Part shown: positions 32,382 through 63,370 of the stretch, piece after piece
Position numbering within the stretch: the stretch's first letter is position 1
Layout: each line of letters starts with the position of its first letter
Assembly: GCF_039555335.1 (NCBI RefSeq)
Contig: NC_092647.1
Coordinates: forward strand, 11,727,094-11,791,093
Direction of reading: 5' to 3'
DNA: 64,000 nucleotides
Source: Amphiura filiformis
Lineage: Eukaryota; Echinodermata; Ophiuroidea; Amphilepidida; Amphiuridae
Made by a program: the position numbers and the translations under genes
The notes under the pieces: generated by a model
The model's database searches: none
The model's input: only the letters and a program-made list of their open reading frames with translations
Told to the model about the DNA's origin: nothing

Positions 32382-33391
32382 CAGTAGGGGGAGACCGGGG
32401 ATGGACGTTACAAAATTTACATTTTGCCCCATATAATTCCAATGAAAGAACTCAAACACTCCATCTTGGGTCTGTGGTTAGCACGTTATGTTTACTAAAC
32501 CTTGGGGCATACAAAACATGAAAACATCAAACAACTAATTAACTACTAATTAACTAATGAAGGTATTTTTAGTAACAACTTACCCCGCATACCGGGTAAG
32601 TTGTTACACCATGCGGGGTAAGTTGTTACAATGTTACAAAAATTTTATGGACCTTTTATAGACCTTTAGAAGCATTTAGATCATTTTTATTCTATAATAT
32701 AAGTTCATTTATATTAAACTATGATGCTCTTATATTATGGTCAGCCGCTGCAACTCGCAAAGAATCACCATATTCCAACACACGTTGGGCAGCAGCTTCC
32801 ATTACATTAAGAGGTGTTCCCCCTCTCCCTGTCTTCCTTTTCCAGGTTCTTGGCATCATTAACAGTAGAGCAATTGCACCTCTAGGTAAAGCAAATACGC
32901 AGGAAACATATGAAATATTTAAACCTGAAAATTGAAACAAAATTTAGTTCAACACATGTAAAATGTAATTGGGGTAGGTTGTTACATGGGGTAGGTTGTT
33001 ACAGTGTAACAACTATCCCCAAAGGGAGTTTTGCACACATACGCCATTATAACACAACACTGAAGCAGAATTACAGATCATGACTCGGGGATATATTAGT
33101 GACCTACACATACTATATTTACCATAACAAGCTAGCATTATGCACCACCTGTCGTTAGAGCTATTATAATATTACAGTTTTGTCAGAAAGTTACTAGGCG
33201 AGGACAAAAAAAGTTTTTTTGACTTAACTTTTTAGTAGAACAATGAAGAAAGCTCGCGATTGGCAGTATACCCCAGTGATGTGTAGGCAACATATGGATG
33301 TCAGTTAGCCTGCCCTCTCTTATTCCAGCTTGGCACACTGAGAGGTGTAACAACTTCCCCGTGTAACTTCCATCCCCGGTCTCCCCTACCT
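32382..33391. mobile_element. Tc1/pogo-like element remnant with iterated GGGGTAAGTTGTTACA motifs
   Basis: The ends GTAGGGGGAGACCGGGGATG and the inverted CATCCCCGGTCTCCCCTAC delimit about 1.0 kb, with TA near both flanks. The 16-bp motif GGGGTA(A/G)GTTGTTACA occurs at about 32594, 32617, 32970 and 32989. It is inverted at about 33005 and 33346. A transposase N-terminus is encoded on the minus strand. Confidence 0.75.
32719..32856 (-). pseudogene. Transposase N-terminal helix-turn-helix fragment
   Basis: Reads MPRTWKRKTGRGGTP, then LNVMEAAAQRVLEYG and SLRVAAADHNIR. This matches the start of pogo/Tigger-type or Psq-domain transposases (MPR.YKRKT.RG.TP...M..A...V..G.SLR.AA...I). The frame stops right after the presumed recognition helix, so the DDE catalytic core is missing and the gene is dead. 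It sits within an element whose ends and iterated motifs are intact. Confidence 0.65.
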
Positions 33392-33975
33392 AAACATCAA
33401 ATTAACTGGGTTATTAAATATCTAATAAATTGCTCCAAATTGTGTTGTTGTTGTCCCATCTCAATAAAATTCTGCATTACTTCCTTTTGTCGTGGTAGCG
33501 CAGCTACCGGTACCCCTCAGACAACTTGAGGTGGTGGAAAAAAACTTATGTGTGTGCCTCCCCCCCCCCCCTTCCCAAATTCCTGGTCAGCCGCCACTTT
33601 GACCTACTATAAGCTCTATGATGAATTTGAAATGGGGCTCCTTCAATTAAGTCCTTGCCCCTTTTCTTTTCTTAAAGTTGCTCCCAATTTTGTAATTAAA
33701 TTGTTGTCGGCACATCCCCCCAACACAATCAATCAATTTATTGACATTCACAAAAACATAGTCAAATCTAAAAATCTACAATTAAGGCCCTTCACAATTG
33801 ATTCCGAGTTTACTGTTCAAGATTTTAAAATTAGGACGAGGTGCAGTGACTTTTATTATTAATTAGGCTATCTATTATTTTCTTTGTTTAGTATTAGTTA
33901 TCACAACCAATTATCAATCCGTTTTGACTGGAGTCGGCATTTAATTATTTTACTACTATGCTTACTTTTACACAT

Positions 33976-34793
33976 AGGGTACCTGCAGGTAATATGGGAC
34001 CATTAAGGACGTTTAACTTATTTGCATAAAAACTAAAGAAGATATGCCCACAAGAGATTGTTATGATGAACAACCTGTCCTTTAAGATTAATAAAACAGG
34101 CAATGTTACCTTGTTTTTTTTTTTGTTTTGACGCTATGACGTCAAAATGACGTCATCGTCAAGTGTCCCATATTACCTGCATGTGCAGGTAATATGGGAC
34201 ACTGTGTTATCTCTATGGTGAAAATCAATAAGTTCAGAAAATCACTCTTTTGTTCTAAAAACATTTTTGTTACATGATTTTGAATGTTAAATGCACATTT
34301 CTACAAGAAAATTCAATTTTCTAAATAGTTTTGCTTTTCGCATTGACAATGCACACAATTTCCTATGTGTCCCATATTACCTGCACCCATTCAGTTGAAA
34401 ATCAGAGAAAATAATCATTTATAAAAGGAAAGTGCCACTTGTCAGTGGAATTTTACCTGCTGATAAGCTTAACCCATCACCTAAAGATCATAAAAATGAC
34501 AAATGCCCCTCAGTACCAGAGTTTTTGGATACACAATCATAAAATGTGACGTCATTGATTTTATATCAGGCCAAAAAAAACGACATAATTTTTGGGCAAT
34601 TTCACTCTTTTGGCATTAATTTCAAGAGTTTGATACACAGACTCCAAAACTGCATTTCTAGAAGCACAATTGATGTCTCTAAACACTTAACAAATCAACT
34701 TAAAGTGTTTACCTTCTCTAAGCTACTTTTTGTTAAAATGAAAACAGGTGTCCCATATTACCTGCTGTCCCATATTACCTGCACCTACCCTAG
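33976..34793. mobile_element. TIR element with six copies of GCAGGTAATATGGGACA
   Basis: The ends are TAGGGTACCTGCAGGTAATA and, inverted, TATTACCTGCACCTACCCTA, giving about 818 bp with TA at the borders. The 16-bp core occurs near 33986 (+), 34161 (-), 34184 (+), 34369 (-), 34750 (-) and 34768 (-). No convincing ORF is present. Confidence 0.8.
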
Positions 34794-35899
34794 TACTAAG
34801 TAGGCCTATAAGGTGCAGGTGCAGTTATGCTATTTGTTTATTCATCATTATTAGCTATTATTGTTGATATGATTCATGTTAGAAAGTAGCAGTAAAAGTC
34901 ATTAAAAGCTATTTTAAAGGAGAAAGTGCAAAATATAAATAAAATAATTAGCCTAAATATTTTACATTTTTCGATTTTGGACGCGGGCGGTTTACAGTAA
35001 ACTAAGAATTATTTGTGAAGAACCTAAACAACTAAGAAATTCAAAACTAAGAATAATGATAGAATAAAGGATAAAGAACAGGATGCGCTATGAATTGGGG
35101 GGCCAAATAATGTGTTACATGCTCAAAATCAGAAAAATAGACACGCTTTCACACAGAAGGATTGTAATTCATCCCAGGTTTGTCAGAAACCTACAAATTT
35201 TATCATCATAAAGCTGAAAGTGTAAGGAAAACAATTTTGCAACCTGATATACAGGGTGCTACAAATATCATATAGGGTGGAAAAGTTATATTCAGTGGTT
35301 AAAAAAAAATACAATTTTTTTGTTTCTCTCTACCATAAAAACCTGTTCTGCTAAAACCTTTTATATGTGCTAATAACATTGTAGGCTTTATAAAAAAAAA
35401 AAGCAAACTTGTAATGATGAGTTATGTTGCCTAACTGAGATACAGGGTGTTCAAAAGCCGTAGGCATGAATGATTTTTATGACATAAATCAGTCAGAACT
35501 TTTTTCGTCCATGTCCTACACAAAAACCAATGGCAAATCTGAATTACTCATCAAATTTTCTTCAAAAAAATGTCAACATTTACAGAAGTAGGCAGCACAC
35601 TTGCAACAAATTAACCTAGCTTGGGAGTAAAACTGGTCACATTGTAAACATAATTTCAATGGACCGGTTATTGCAGGGTCTGGTTATTTGGTGGTGTACG
35701 CTAATATCTGACGAGCTGTATATAGCAGACGGGGCGCGTCACGGTCACAGTTGTCCTATTGCTCACCCGGTTTTAACGTTGATCAATGTCCCGCACCTTC
35801 TGCGCATTTCCTAACGTTGCATCAGGTCAGGTCATTTGCACCAGCGACCATAAATTCCACGGCCACGCATGCACGAGTCAGTGATATTATTTGCCGAAA
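34794..35899. promoter_or_regulatory. 5' flank of DARS1
   Basis: AT-rich sequence with two TACAGGGTG words (about 35251 and 35443) that look repeat-derived. It becomes GC- and CpG-richer from about 35690 to the start codon at 35900, consistent with a housekeeping promoter without a TATA box. No transcription start can be fixed from sequence. Confidence 0.4.
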
Positions 35900-54773
<18,874 letters not shown>

Positions 54774-54864
54774 AATGGCGGACAAGAAATTAGGATTTGG
54801 GCAATATTATTTTCAAAAACTACTTGTGGGCACAATTTTATTTTAATATGTTATTAATCTATAT

Positions 54865-55030
54865 CCAGTGACACCTCATTAACTTCCCTGGACCTTTGGA
54901 TGTATTGAAATAGGTATTAGCATTTTACTTTGAAAAATCAATATAACAGGGCTGTTGGTAGTGTTCATGCCCCTCCAGTAATATAGGCCTAATCCTACCC
55001 AGGAAAATATGCATGAGGTGTCATTGCAGT
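54865..55030. mobile_element. MITE with CCAGTGACACCTCA ends, copy 2, 3' of DARS1
   Basis: Begins 92 bp after the DARS1 stop with CCAGTGACACCTCATTAAC and ends ATGAGGTGTCATTGCAGTTG. It is the reverse complement of the intron 7 copy (43551-43721) and is probably transcribed within the DARS1 3' UTR. Confidence 0.75.
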
Positions 55031-55617
55031 TGGAACAGATAATAACAAGGTGAAATATTTATATTGGATGCAAAAAAAGAGGTAAAAATACTGACAGGCA
55101 TGTGTTAATCCTTTTGGTTAATTACATGGTATCATCACTTGAATCACCAATCATAATATAGCTTATATTTTTCCTTCAGCCCAATACTATTCTTACCATA
55201 TCTCTAATTGGCTGAATTCTTGATTAAGCCTTCTTTGTAACCAATCAAAATAGTTCTTAGAGGCTGATAATTCAGACTGTTGTGTCAATTGGTTAAGTAC
55301 AAGGATAACACAGTTCATTCCATCTTTCATGAGAGCAAATCAAACACAAACTTCAGTGTTTTTATGTGCACATATACGCACCTCTGAACAATTACACTGT
55401 AAATATTCGCTTAATGGTGTACATGGCTCCCTTGTCATAAGTTAATTTATAGAGAGCTCCCTCAGGTGAAAATCCCAACAAGAATAAGGGTCCATGCCCT
55501 TATGCTGGTGGGATTTTTACAGGAGGGCACTTTCAGTTTGTGCCAAAAAATACCAGTTGTGTCAAGGAAGCCCATATATACCATTAGGCAAATCTTTATG
55601 GTATATGCAACTCAAGA

Positions 55618-55718
55618 AATAAACTAAAATTAACTTGAAGTTGCTTATTATAGGAGGACAAAAGGGACCATGTATTGTGATCTTTTAGTTCAGTTCTTGC
55701 CCTGTGTGGCTTAATAAA
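55618..55718 (+). promoter_or_regulatory. Candidate poly(A) signals for DARS1
   Basis: AATAAA occurs at 55618-55623 and 55713-55718, about 850-950 nt after the stop. These are the nearest canonical signals I found. There is no transcript support. Confidence 0.3.
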
Positions 55719-56515
55719 TAATGATAGAAATAGAGAGGTGAGCTTTTAATTGGCATGCTAAGAAAATACCGGACTTTCTGAGATAATTAAAGGAGTATTT
55801 CGTGATCCTAGCATCCTCTTTTTGTGACATTTTCCAGTAGATATCCACGAAAAAAGTGTATTCCCAAAATTTCAGTTGATTCTGATTTTGCGTTTGCGAG
55901 TTATGCACGATTATGTGTATTACACTGCTCCATAGACGATGTGTTGTAATTCCGTTCTGGTATATCAGAACGAAATTAAAATTTCACGATATCTTTGCTA
56001 AACGAATTTATCTGCAAGAAAATTTGTGTACATAAACACTATGTAGCCAGAGGTTTCCAGTCATATAAAAATCTCAACTTTTTTTGAGAAAAGTGGGGGA
56101 TGATGCTGTGAATCACAAAATGCCCTTTTAAACAGTGCCCTCCCCTAATAAGAACCCCACAAAATATTGGAAGTGTCTAAGCCCCCCTTTTTTTTTTTTT
56201 TTTTTTGTGTCTGAATTCAAATTTTCTAAATAAATTAAATAAATGTTAAATTGGGGTCTAATATGGCTGGTGTAATTCTTTATTATTTGCATTGGGTGGT
56301 TGCAAATATCAAATATAATATTTAGGTGTTTTATTTTTAAAAGTTATAAATTGTTTGTAATTTTTATGAAGAATATTAAAGTAACGTAAATCCAGTATGT
56401 CAATTACACATGAAATGGATGCAAATTACCATTTATTTATATAAAATATGTTGCTTCTTAATTGTTAAATTAAGCAATGTTATATATACTGAGAAGGGCA
56501 CAAAAAGTTTCCATA
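55719..56515. other. Spacer downstream of DARS1
   Basis: AT-rich, with a run of about 20 T near 56189-56206. No exon or RNA gene recognised. Confidence 0.4.
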
Positions 56516-56968
56516 TCCTAATATCAAAACAAAATATCTTAAAGACCCTAAACCTAACTTGCCAAATCAAGTAATCAATAGATGGGGAATTTTGTTCTGC
56601 ATATTTTGATATCTCATTTGCCGTGATGCGACTTTACTCCCTAAAGTTTGAATTTGAATGAAAATTTGGATAAGTTTCTTCTTCGGGTGATTCCTGCTGG
56701 CCTTTGTAACTGACTCGTTATACTGTGGCAGATTTACAGTCACTCACTGTGCTTATTGGTGTGTTTGGAGATAAAAGTTGACCCATAAATGTTGTAATTT
56801 TTGAAATGCTCTCTTTTTTTTCATTCAAATTGGTATAAGTTGGGGAAAGAAAGTCGCATCGTGCTGAATGAATGAGGTATCAAATGCACAGAACAAAGTT
56901 CCCATCTATTAATTATTTGCATAATTTATGTTTAGTGTCCTTAAGATATTGCTTTCGTTTTGGATGAT
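56516..56968. mobile_element. MITE with ~110-170-bp inverted arms
   Basis: AAAATATCTTAAAGACCCTA, AATAGATGGGGAATTTTGTT and GATGCGACTTT on the left arm are mirrored by AAAGTCGCATC, AACAAAGTTCCCATCTATTA and TAGTGTCCTTAAGATATT on the right arm. Ends are approximate. Confidence 0.7.
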
Positions 56969-57142
56969 TAAGTAATGTCAATATTGGTTTTTTTCTCTCT
57001 TTATGGTTGCTCTGTTGTCTTTAGAAAATTATCTAAATCTCATTCCCATTATTTTTACACTTGGGAGTAAAGCCTTTTTGTGAAAATATAATTTAGTTGG
57101 TTTTAAAGCAATATCATAACATATCTATAAGAAATATAATTA

Positions 57143-57416
57143 GGGGTCGGTTATACAGGGGTAATCAAGTGTGATATTTCAAATACTGTAGGCTTCCAGC
57201 TTATTTGATGCAGGATAATCTCCTTAGCATTTTGATGCAAAATGACAATTTTCAGACCCTCTGTCTGAATAAGTTTTTTGGTCGGCACCTACTCATTTTT
57301 TGACTGATTTCAATTTTTTTTTAAATAGGTGTCAAAATGCTCAGGAGATCATCCTGCATAATAAGCTGGAGCCCTAAGGTATCTGAAACATCATAGTTGT
57401 ACGTGTAACCAACCCC
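57143..57416. mobile_element. MITE with GGGGTCGGTTATAC ends
   Basis: GGGGTCGGTTATACAGGGG at the left pairs with the right end GTGTAACCAACCCC. Inner TTCCAGCTTATTTGATGCAG and TAGCATTTTGA are inverted to TGCATAATAAGCTGGA and TCAAAATGCT. Confidence 0.75.
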
Positions 57417-58315
57417 GAATATAATCATTTTTTTCCACAAAATGTTACACTTTCACTGTCAGATATGTGCCCTTAATTTTGACCCAAACAGAAGACTGTA
57501 GCACTATAATGAATAATGTTATCGTTTTATAAATTATAATACTTTGGACGATAATTTATTGGGTTATTTTCTTTATTTAACTTTTTACATAGTATTTCTT
57601 CTTCTACACTTTGGGAAATTCAGACGTCAATAAAATTCAACTGGAATTCTTACAATGGGTTCTGTGTTTAATAATTATGGATTATTGTTATGTTCCAAGC
57701 TTTAAAGTGGCCTAATTTCTAGGTTAAGACTTTGATCAAAATTGATGTTTTGCTACCGATTGAAAATCTGTATTTTTGTTCTAACTGTGAAACATGGCTG
57801 TATATTTAGGGCTGGGTTTTCTCTTTAATGCAAATTGTACTCGTCAAGGTAGGTCCCGGGTTTAATCTGTCCATGATGTAATCTTTTTCCTGCCGTCTCG
57901 ACTGAAAAGCTTGACTCGACCAGATCCCCAAACACCGAGTAGCAAATAGCATGTAATCATATTTTGATAATTAACATGCACTGCACGAAAATGAAGCGAG
58001 CTGGTTAAAAGAGAAAATTCAATAAACGTGTGTGTGCAACTGATGTAACATTCTTCGACTTTGAATTCAAGCAACGCAAATATCCTGTCCAAATAATGAC
58101 GATCGCATATTAAGGCATCACAGAAATTGTAAAAAACGTGCGGACCGGTGTTGCGTGATGCCGTGATGTTGTGAAATTGCAGTGGTATGTCCCAATATCT
58201 GTGGAATTTGAGATGCACTTGGGGTGCTACTCGCTAAATTGTGATATCACGATCATGACGATGGTGATGGCGTAGAATGCAATTTTTCGGGGAACGGGGG
58301 CTGAATCGTAGAGAA
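57417..58315. other. Intergenic spacer
   Basis: No recognisable gene. The minus-strand open frame at 57862-58218 shows no family motif I know. It lies next to a SINE and is best treated as chance or repeat-derived. Confidence 0.4.
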
Positions 58316-58600
58316 GGATGAGCGTGGCCGAGCGGTTAAGGCGTTGGACTGTGAATCCAAGGGTCAAGGATTCGAATCCCAGGTCCGCCTGAGCTCGGCT
58401 GGCTGCTTGTGTCCTTGAGCAAGGCACTTCAATCTACTTGCTTAGTGCTTCGGAGGGCACTTTAAGCCGTCGGTCCCGTGTACATGTATTTCTGACATTA
58501 ATGCAGTGTGCACGTTAAAGAACGTCACAGGCTATTCGAAAAGAGCAGGGGATCATCCCGGTACTGTTGACTAGGTTGCAGAGTAAAAAAAATAAGTACA
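58316..58600 (+). mobile_element. tRNA-derived SINE with conserved central domain
   Basis: The head at 58319-58390 reads GAGCGTGGCCGAGCGGTTAA and GGCGTTGGACTGTGAATCCA: a Leu/Ser-type D-arm and a perfect TTGGA/TCCAA anticodon stem around GTG. The B box is GGATTCGAATCC. The body has TGTCCTTGAGCAAGGCACTT, AGCCGTCGGTCCCGTGTA and CACGTTAAAGAACGTCAC. These words recur in SINEs of several marine animals and partly in the SINE at 38095-38517. The non-tRNA body argues against a functional tRNA gene. Confidence 0.75.
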
Positions 58601-60386
58601 GCCTGTCTATACGCAGTGCGATAATACTCATACATGAGGGAGACATTAAGGAAGAAGGAGGAGGTGGGTGGGGTTGAAGAAGATTTTGATGTCGCATTGT
58701 TATAATATTCCCAAGAAATTGTTCAAAATTTATAGTGGCCCTTAGGGGTCAATTAAAGGTCCAATTTCAAACTTACGCAGATTTTGTTTAAAATAATATC
58801 ACAATATTACTCGTATCTCAAGGATTCAGAAAAACATACCGTCTGGAGCTGTAAGCAAACTGGTCAAAGCCGGTGTGGTTTTTTAGCCACAGGGTCAGAA
58901 ACTGAAAATACTCGGGATTTAAACGACAATGATCTTCAATTATTCGTCTTGTAAATAAGTAAAAATTGGTTCTCACCAGCTTAGAATCTTTCTTTGCTTG
59001 GGAAACATCGCAAAATATGAAATTTTGACCCCTGCGTTGACCTTTGATTAATCCCTATGCACTTTTTAGTTTTTGGAATATTTTGCATGTGTTTTGGGAT
59101 TGGGATATAAGTTAGCTCTTATACCAATTTTTGCTAACTTAGCAAATTTGAAATTTACTTACAATTCTATCTTTGCTTCAGCATTATGCCCCTTGGATTT
59201 GACTGTAATGTTTATGTTTTCAAATGTGGCATTGTAATCATTTCATCTTGGATATTAACGTCGGTGGATTGCTTAAAGTCATAACGTCATTGTAAAATCA
59301 CTCGGTATTGATGCATGAGCCTTATCAAGGTCATGTGTTAAAAACACACATATCTTATTTTTAGAAGCTTATCTGTGCAGTGTTAAGTATCACCCATAGC
59401 AATATACTTTCCGAGTCTAACACTAGAGAGTTTTGAATTTGTCATCTGTAAGAGGCAAATGTTTTGTTAGAAAGTAAACGCTGCATCATGCAGTTAATAT
59501 AGAGTTTGCGAAATGAAGTTGAAAATGAAAATTTACTTCAACTGCAGCGACAACTCAAGAAATATCGATTGAATTTCTTGCTCAAATTTACTTCGCAAAC
59601 TTCTGATTGGTTACTTCACCAGCAGCTACATATCACTTAAACGTAAATTAAACTTTGGATATGTGTATGAATGGGTGATCAAAAGAAGGGCATGTGTATG
59701 AGCTTGTAAGCGACTCCATCAAAACGTTTCTCTTTGTTTGGTCAAGTTGGTTATTATTCACACTTCAAGGCAAAATATGCTACCTTAGGCGCTTCGTTTG
59801 AATAAACACTATATTATTTTTTATAACGGCTCAATAGTTAACGTTAGCTTTGTCAATTTCATATTTCCATTTTACAACACAACGCGTATGATGAAACCCC
59901 GGGATGAAACACCCATTTTTTCTTTCCCTTGCTCAATCTCTCCCCCTTCCCCTCCTGTTCCCCTCTCCTCCCTTCTCCATATTCGCCCGCCCACTCCGCT
60001 CCACCTATCCTCGCTCTCTCAAACTTTACACCCTCCTATAATACCCCACTGGCACTCCAGTTTCCCCCTCCGAAGTGGGGTTGTCAGGATTTTTCTTTTG
60101 TATTGACAGAAATGCACAAAAGAGGTCTAAAAACATAAAAATCACGGCAGCTAGTATACAACAGGGGAGAGGCAGGGGGGAGTTGTCCCTCCCTCTTGAC
60201 TACCGCCACTGCACCTCCCTGTCTACTTCTAATGCCCACTCTCCTCCCTACCCCCTCTTACCAGGCGCAACCTATGACATGTTCTATTTAAAAATATATA
60301 TACCTGCTATACTCGTTCAGAAGTATGGTACACTGCTCGCTCCAGTAAAAATAAGCAATTTATACGGGAACTTAATAACCTTGCCG
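58601..60386. other. Intergenic spacer
   Basis: AT-rich, with a pyrimidine-rich CTCC/CCCCT stretch at about 59930-60070 and again at 60175-60265. Open frames there are proline- and serine-rich low complexity. No exon or RNA gene recognised. Confidence 0.4.
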
Positions 60387-61054
60387 TTAAGGGATCTAAA
60401 ATGAGCGTTTATTGCGTTTCGACAGTATTTTTTGTGGCACATGAGAGCACCTCAGACCTATCGAATTGTATTCTGAATACGAAGCATGTCTTTCTGATAT
60501 CAAATAATTTTCATTTTTTGAAAATCACTATAGTACAAATTTTATGACAAATTATAAAAAATTGATATTTTTCGAATTTTTGATATATAACAGTCCTCGA
60601 AGTAAATTATATAAATCTAATGATATATTCTTAAAGTGTATGTAGCAGGGAGGAAAAGCCGACGGTCAATTGAAAATTTTGACCTTTCATATTGAAGCTA
60701 TGGATTTTTTTTTCCCAAAAAGACCTAATTTTTTTTGGTGTTTTGGGAAAAAAATCCATATCTTCAATACGAAAGGTCAAAATTTTCAATTGATCGTCGG
60801 CTTTTCAACCCACCTACATACACTTTAAGTATAAATCATCAGATTTATAAAGTTTACTTCAAGTACTGTTAAATATCAAAAATATCAATTTTAATGATTT
60901 GCCATAAAATGTGTATTAAATTGCGAATTTCAAAATTCAAAATTATTTGATATCAGAATGACATTCTTCGTATTCAGAATGCAATTCGATATGTCTGATG
61001 TGCTCTAATGTCCCAAAATAAATACTGTCCAAACGTTCATACCCCAGCCCTTAA
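60387..61054. mobile_element. TTAA-flanked fully palindromic element, copy 2
   Basis: TTAA at 60387-60390 and 61051-61054. The sequence is about 95% alike to the copy at 5500-6172 by eye, including GAGCGTTTATTG.GTTTCGAC at the left, the CCGACGGTCAATTGAAAATT centre and AAACGTTCATACCCCAGCCC at the right. High similarity suggests recent activity of the family. Confidence 0.85.
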
Positions 61055-61204
61055 GTCATGACAAAACTTCATTTCGTAAAATGAATTTGTTTACGTCATG
61101 AGCACACGCAATAGTATGTAGCCTACCAAGCTTAGCGTTTGGAACACAAAATTATTATATGGGGTCTTTGGGTGATATTATATGGTCTTTTTGCATGCGC
61201 GTAT

Positions 61205-61560
61205 TTTTTTTTTTTTTGGGGGGGCTTTGGGGGCGCCAGCACCCCGGGGTCAAAGTAGGGGGCGACAAAAACGAAGGGGCGGCAAAAACAGGGGCGGCAA
61301 AAACGAAGGGGCGGCAAAACGAATTAGCAAATAAAAAAGGGCGCAAAAAATTGAAAAAGCATAAAAAATTTAGAAAAAATGTTGCTTTTAGGGCGCCAGC
61401 GCCTAAAATCCTTTTTTTTTTTTTTTTTTTTGCTCTTCACTTTTTCAAACGACCGTGAAAAAATTGGGTCAACCTTTTCGGGCTGTTAAAGAAGGGGCGG
61501 CAAAATTGTTTCTTCTTCAGCCCCCCGGGGTTGGGGCGGCCACGGTACGCCACTGTTTTG
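61205..61560. repeat. Low-complexity repeat with GGGGCGGCAAAAACGAA units
   Basis: Four to five units of GGGGCGGCAAAAACGAA at about 61262-61325, flanked by T runs (61206-61220 and 61411-61431). It ends near GGGGCGGCCACGGTACGCCA. A degraded repeat, not coding. Confidence 0.6.
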
Positions 61561-62363
61561 AACTAAATTAGGGGAGAATTGGGTGAGAACATGAATTTTG
61601 CCACACCAAAAACAAAGAGCGGTTTTTCATTAACATGAGCACATTTCTAGTTCTATTTGGATTCAATGGATGTGTTGTTTAGAAAAAGTGATGAATGAAA
61701 TATGTTGCTGTTGAAATTACAAAATAAGTACAGATCAAATGAAAATGTGTTTGAAAAAATAACGGTGTTTGGGTAAGAGCGATACTGAAAAATGTTTTGG
61801 GCCTCATCATACATACTAAGTACGCTTTATCAAAAATAATGGGATTGCCTCCCGTGACTCAATCTTTTTTGCGGCTGTGCAATAAACACGATATTCATTA
61901 TTTACAACGACAATATATACAGTTTAACTAGAACTGATGCATAAATCATCATAAAACGTTCAACTGTACATTTAACGGAAAATCGGTTAAAAATCAGTTT
62001 GTATTGTCCGTGTTGAATTCAGATTGGTTACACTCTTATCCAGTATTTATACAACCCCAACAATGAGCAGTTAAGGGGTGGTTTGGAATGACAGGTGAGT
62101 CAGGGGTCAAAAACAAAATTTTTACCTTTTTGACCTCAGCACATGTGTATGTATGATCTGCCATACAAAAATTAAAAAAACAATACCTCAAAGTATCATT
62201 TTTAATGTTTTTGTCATAATCACGCTTTTCTACAAATTTCATCTGTTTGTACCGGGGCGTGTCTGTTGCCAGGTAGGCCTACATGACAGCATAGACACAC
62301 GTTACAACCTTGAATAATAATACAGAATTGTGACGTTATATTCTTCTTAACCTATCTTAGAAC
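61561..62363. other. Intergenic spacer, nothing recognised
   Basis: AT-rich unique-looking sequence without exon, RNA or repeat boundaries that I can support. Confidence 0.4.
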
Positions 62364-62653
62364 TGCCTATTATTTCAATTGTTATACTGTTCTGGTTGGT
62401 TTATTGCATATACTGTATAGAAATTATGCAATATGACGTCGAGCATGACAGAGTCATCTTCATTCAAATAAAATTCAGGTACCCGTAAGGTACCACGGAG
62501 CAATTCGCACGATAATACAATAAAACAGATGAAAGGTATGAATGGTTGTGGAATCGAATTGCAGACCTGTCCCTCTGTCACCTTAGAACTGCATCTCGTA
62601 GGCAATGGTAGGTAATAAACCAACCGGAACGGTATAACAATTGAAATAACAGC
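62364..62653. mobile_element. MITE with TTATTTCAATTGTTATAC ends
   Basis: TATTATTTCAATTGTTATAC and GGTTGGTTTATT at the left are mirrored by AATAAACCAACC and GTATAACAATTGAAATAACA at the right. About 290 bp. Confidence 0.75.
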
Positions 62654-62780
62654 ATGTCTTGGTCTCAATTCAAGATGTACAATTTGGACACACCTACCCG
62701 TTGGCTGATTTATACTTCAACAGTTCCTCAAAGCGATATCAGAAAAGCCACTATCTCATTGTTCATTGGCCCGCAGTATG

Positions 62781-63052
62781 CAGCTCGCCCCAGGGCACTC
62801 AACTTTAGAATTGATGGGTATATGTGCCTACAAGCGTCGCGAAGTAGGCGCATATCAGTACAAAACGTTGGGGTTTTTTTTATTAAAAAAAAAGGGTCAT
62901 TACGTACAATCAAAATGAAAAAGGGGTCATTGGGTATAATATTTTGAAAACTGAAGGTGCCTGGTCATCGGGTATAGTCGGCTTCAAAAGAGGGGCATAT
63001 ATTGACAGGCACATACCGTCACCTCTAAAGCTGATGCCCCCCGGGTGCTCGC
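62781..63052. mobile_element. hAT-like element of the CCCGGGGG-ended group, eroded
   Basis: The body at about 62789-63044 begins CCCAGGGCACTCAACTTTAG and ends CTAAAGCTGATGCCCCCCGG. ATATGTGCC and GGCACATA pair further in. The flanks CAGCTCGC and GTGCTCGC agree at six of eight bases. Repeated GGGTCAT / GGTCAT.GGGTATA words near 62895-62975 resemble subterminal repeats of the other members. Confidence 0.65.
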
Positions 63053-63224
63053 ATTATATTTTGTTCATGGCTCGGCTTTTAAAACTCCCAAACATCACAA
63101 TAAGGCTATTGAAAAGTGTATAGAATAGCTAATGATAGACCGGTCCCTGCGATTAGTCGCGGACCCGAGCGACAATATAGTAAACACATCGAGTTTATAA
63201 CACAAGTGACAGAAGTCTTGAATT

Positions 63225-63368
63225 ATGGAGGGTTTCATTGAACTTCTACCAGCAAAATATGGAATAATACTAACACAAGACACCAATCAAGATGATGATA
63301 CCAGCCATAATGGAAAGCTTGTATTTGACCTTCTTATGAATCCAATTTCGTGGCGAGAAGTTAAAAAG
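63225..63368 (+). CDS. Putative first coding exon of an unrecognised gene
   Basis: ATG opens a 48-codon frame (MEGFIELLPAKYGIILTQDT, then an Asp-rich NQDDDTSHNGK, then LVFDLLMNPISWREVKK). It ends exactly at AAG followed by the donor GTAATG in phase 0. The frame has no stop before the donor, and the composition is protein-like, unlike neighbouring chance frames. I do not recognise the product. The FDLL...I.WR pattern faintly recalls the region before the catalytic domain in AlkB-like dioxygenases, but that is speculation. Any further exons would lie beyond the window or in the last 630 bases, where I see none. Confidence 0.4.
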
Positions 63369-63370
63369 GT

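Noticed and set aside
58319-58390. Functional tRNA gene (GTG anticodon)
   Set aside because: The head fits a tRNA, but its D-arm is of Leu/Ser type, it runs directly into a SINE body and there is no T-run terminator. Called a SINE instead.
59929-60138. Proline-rich small protein
   Set aside because: The frame simply reads a pyrimidine-rich CCT/CTCC stretch.
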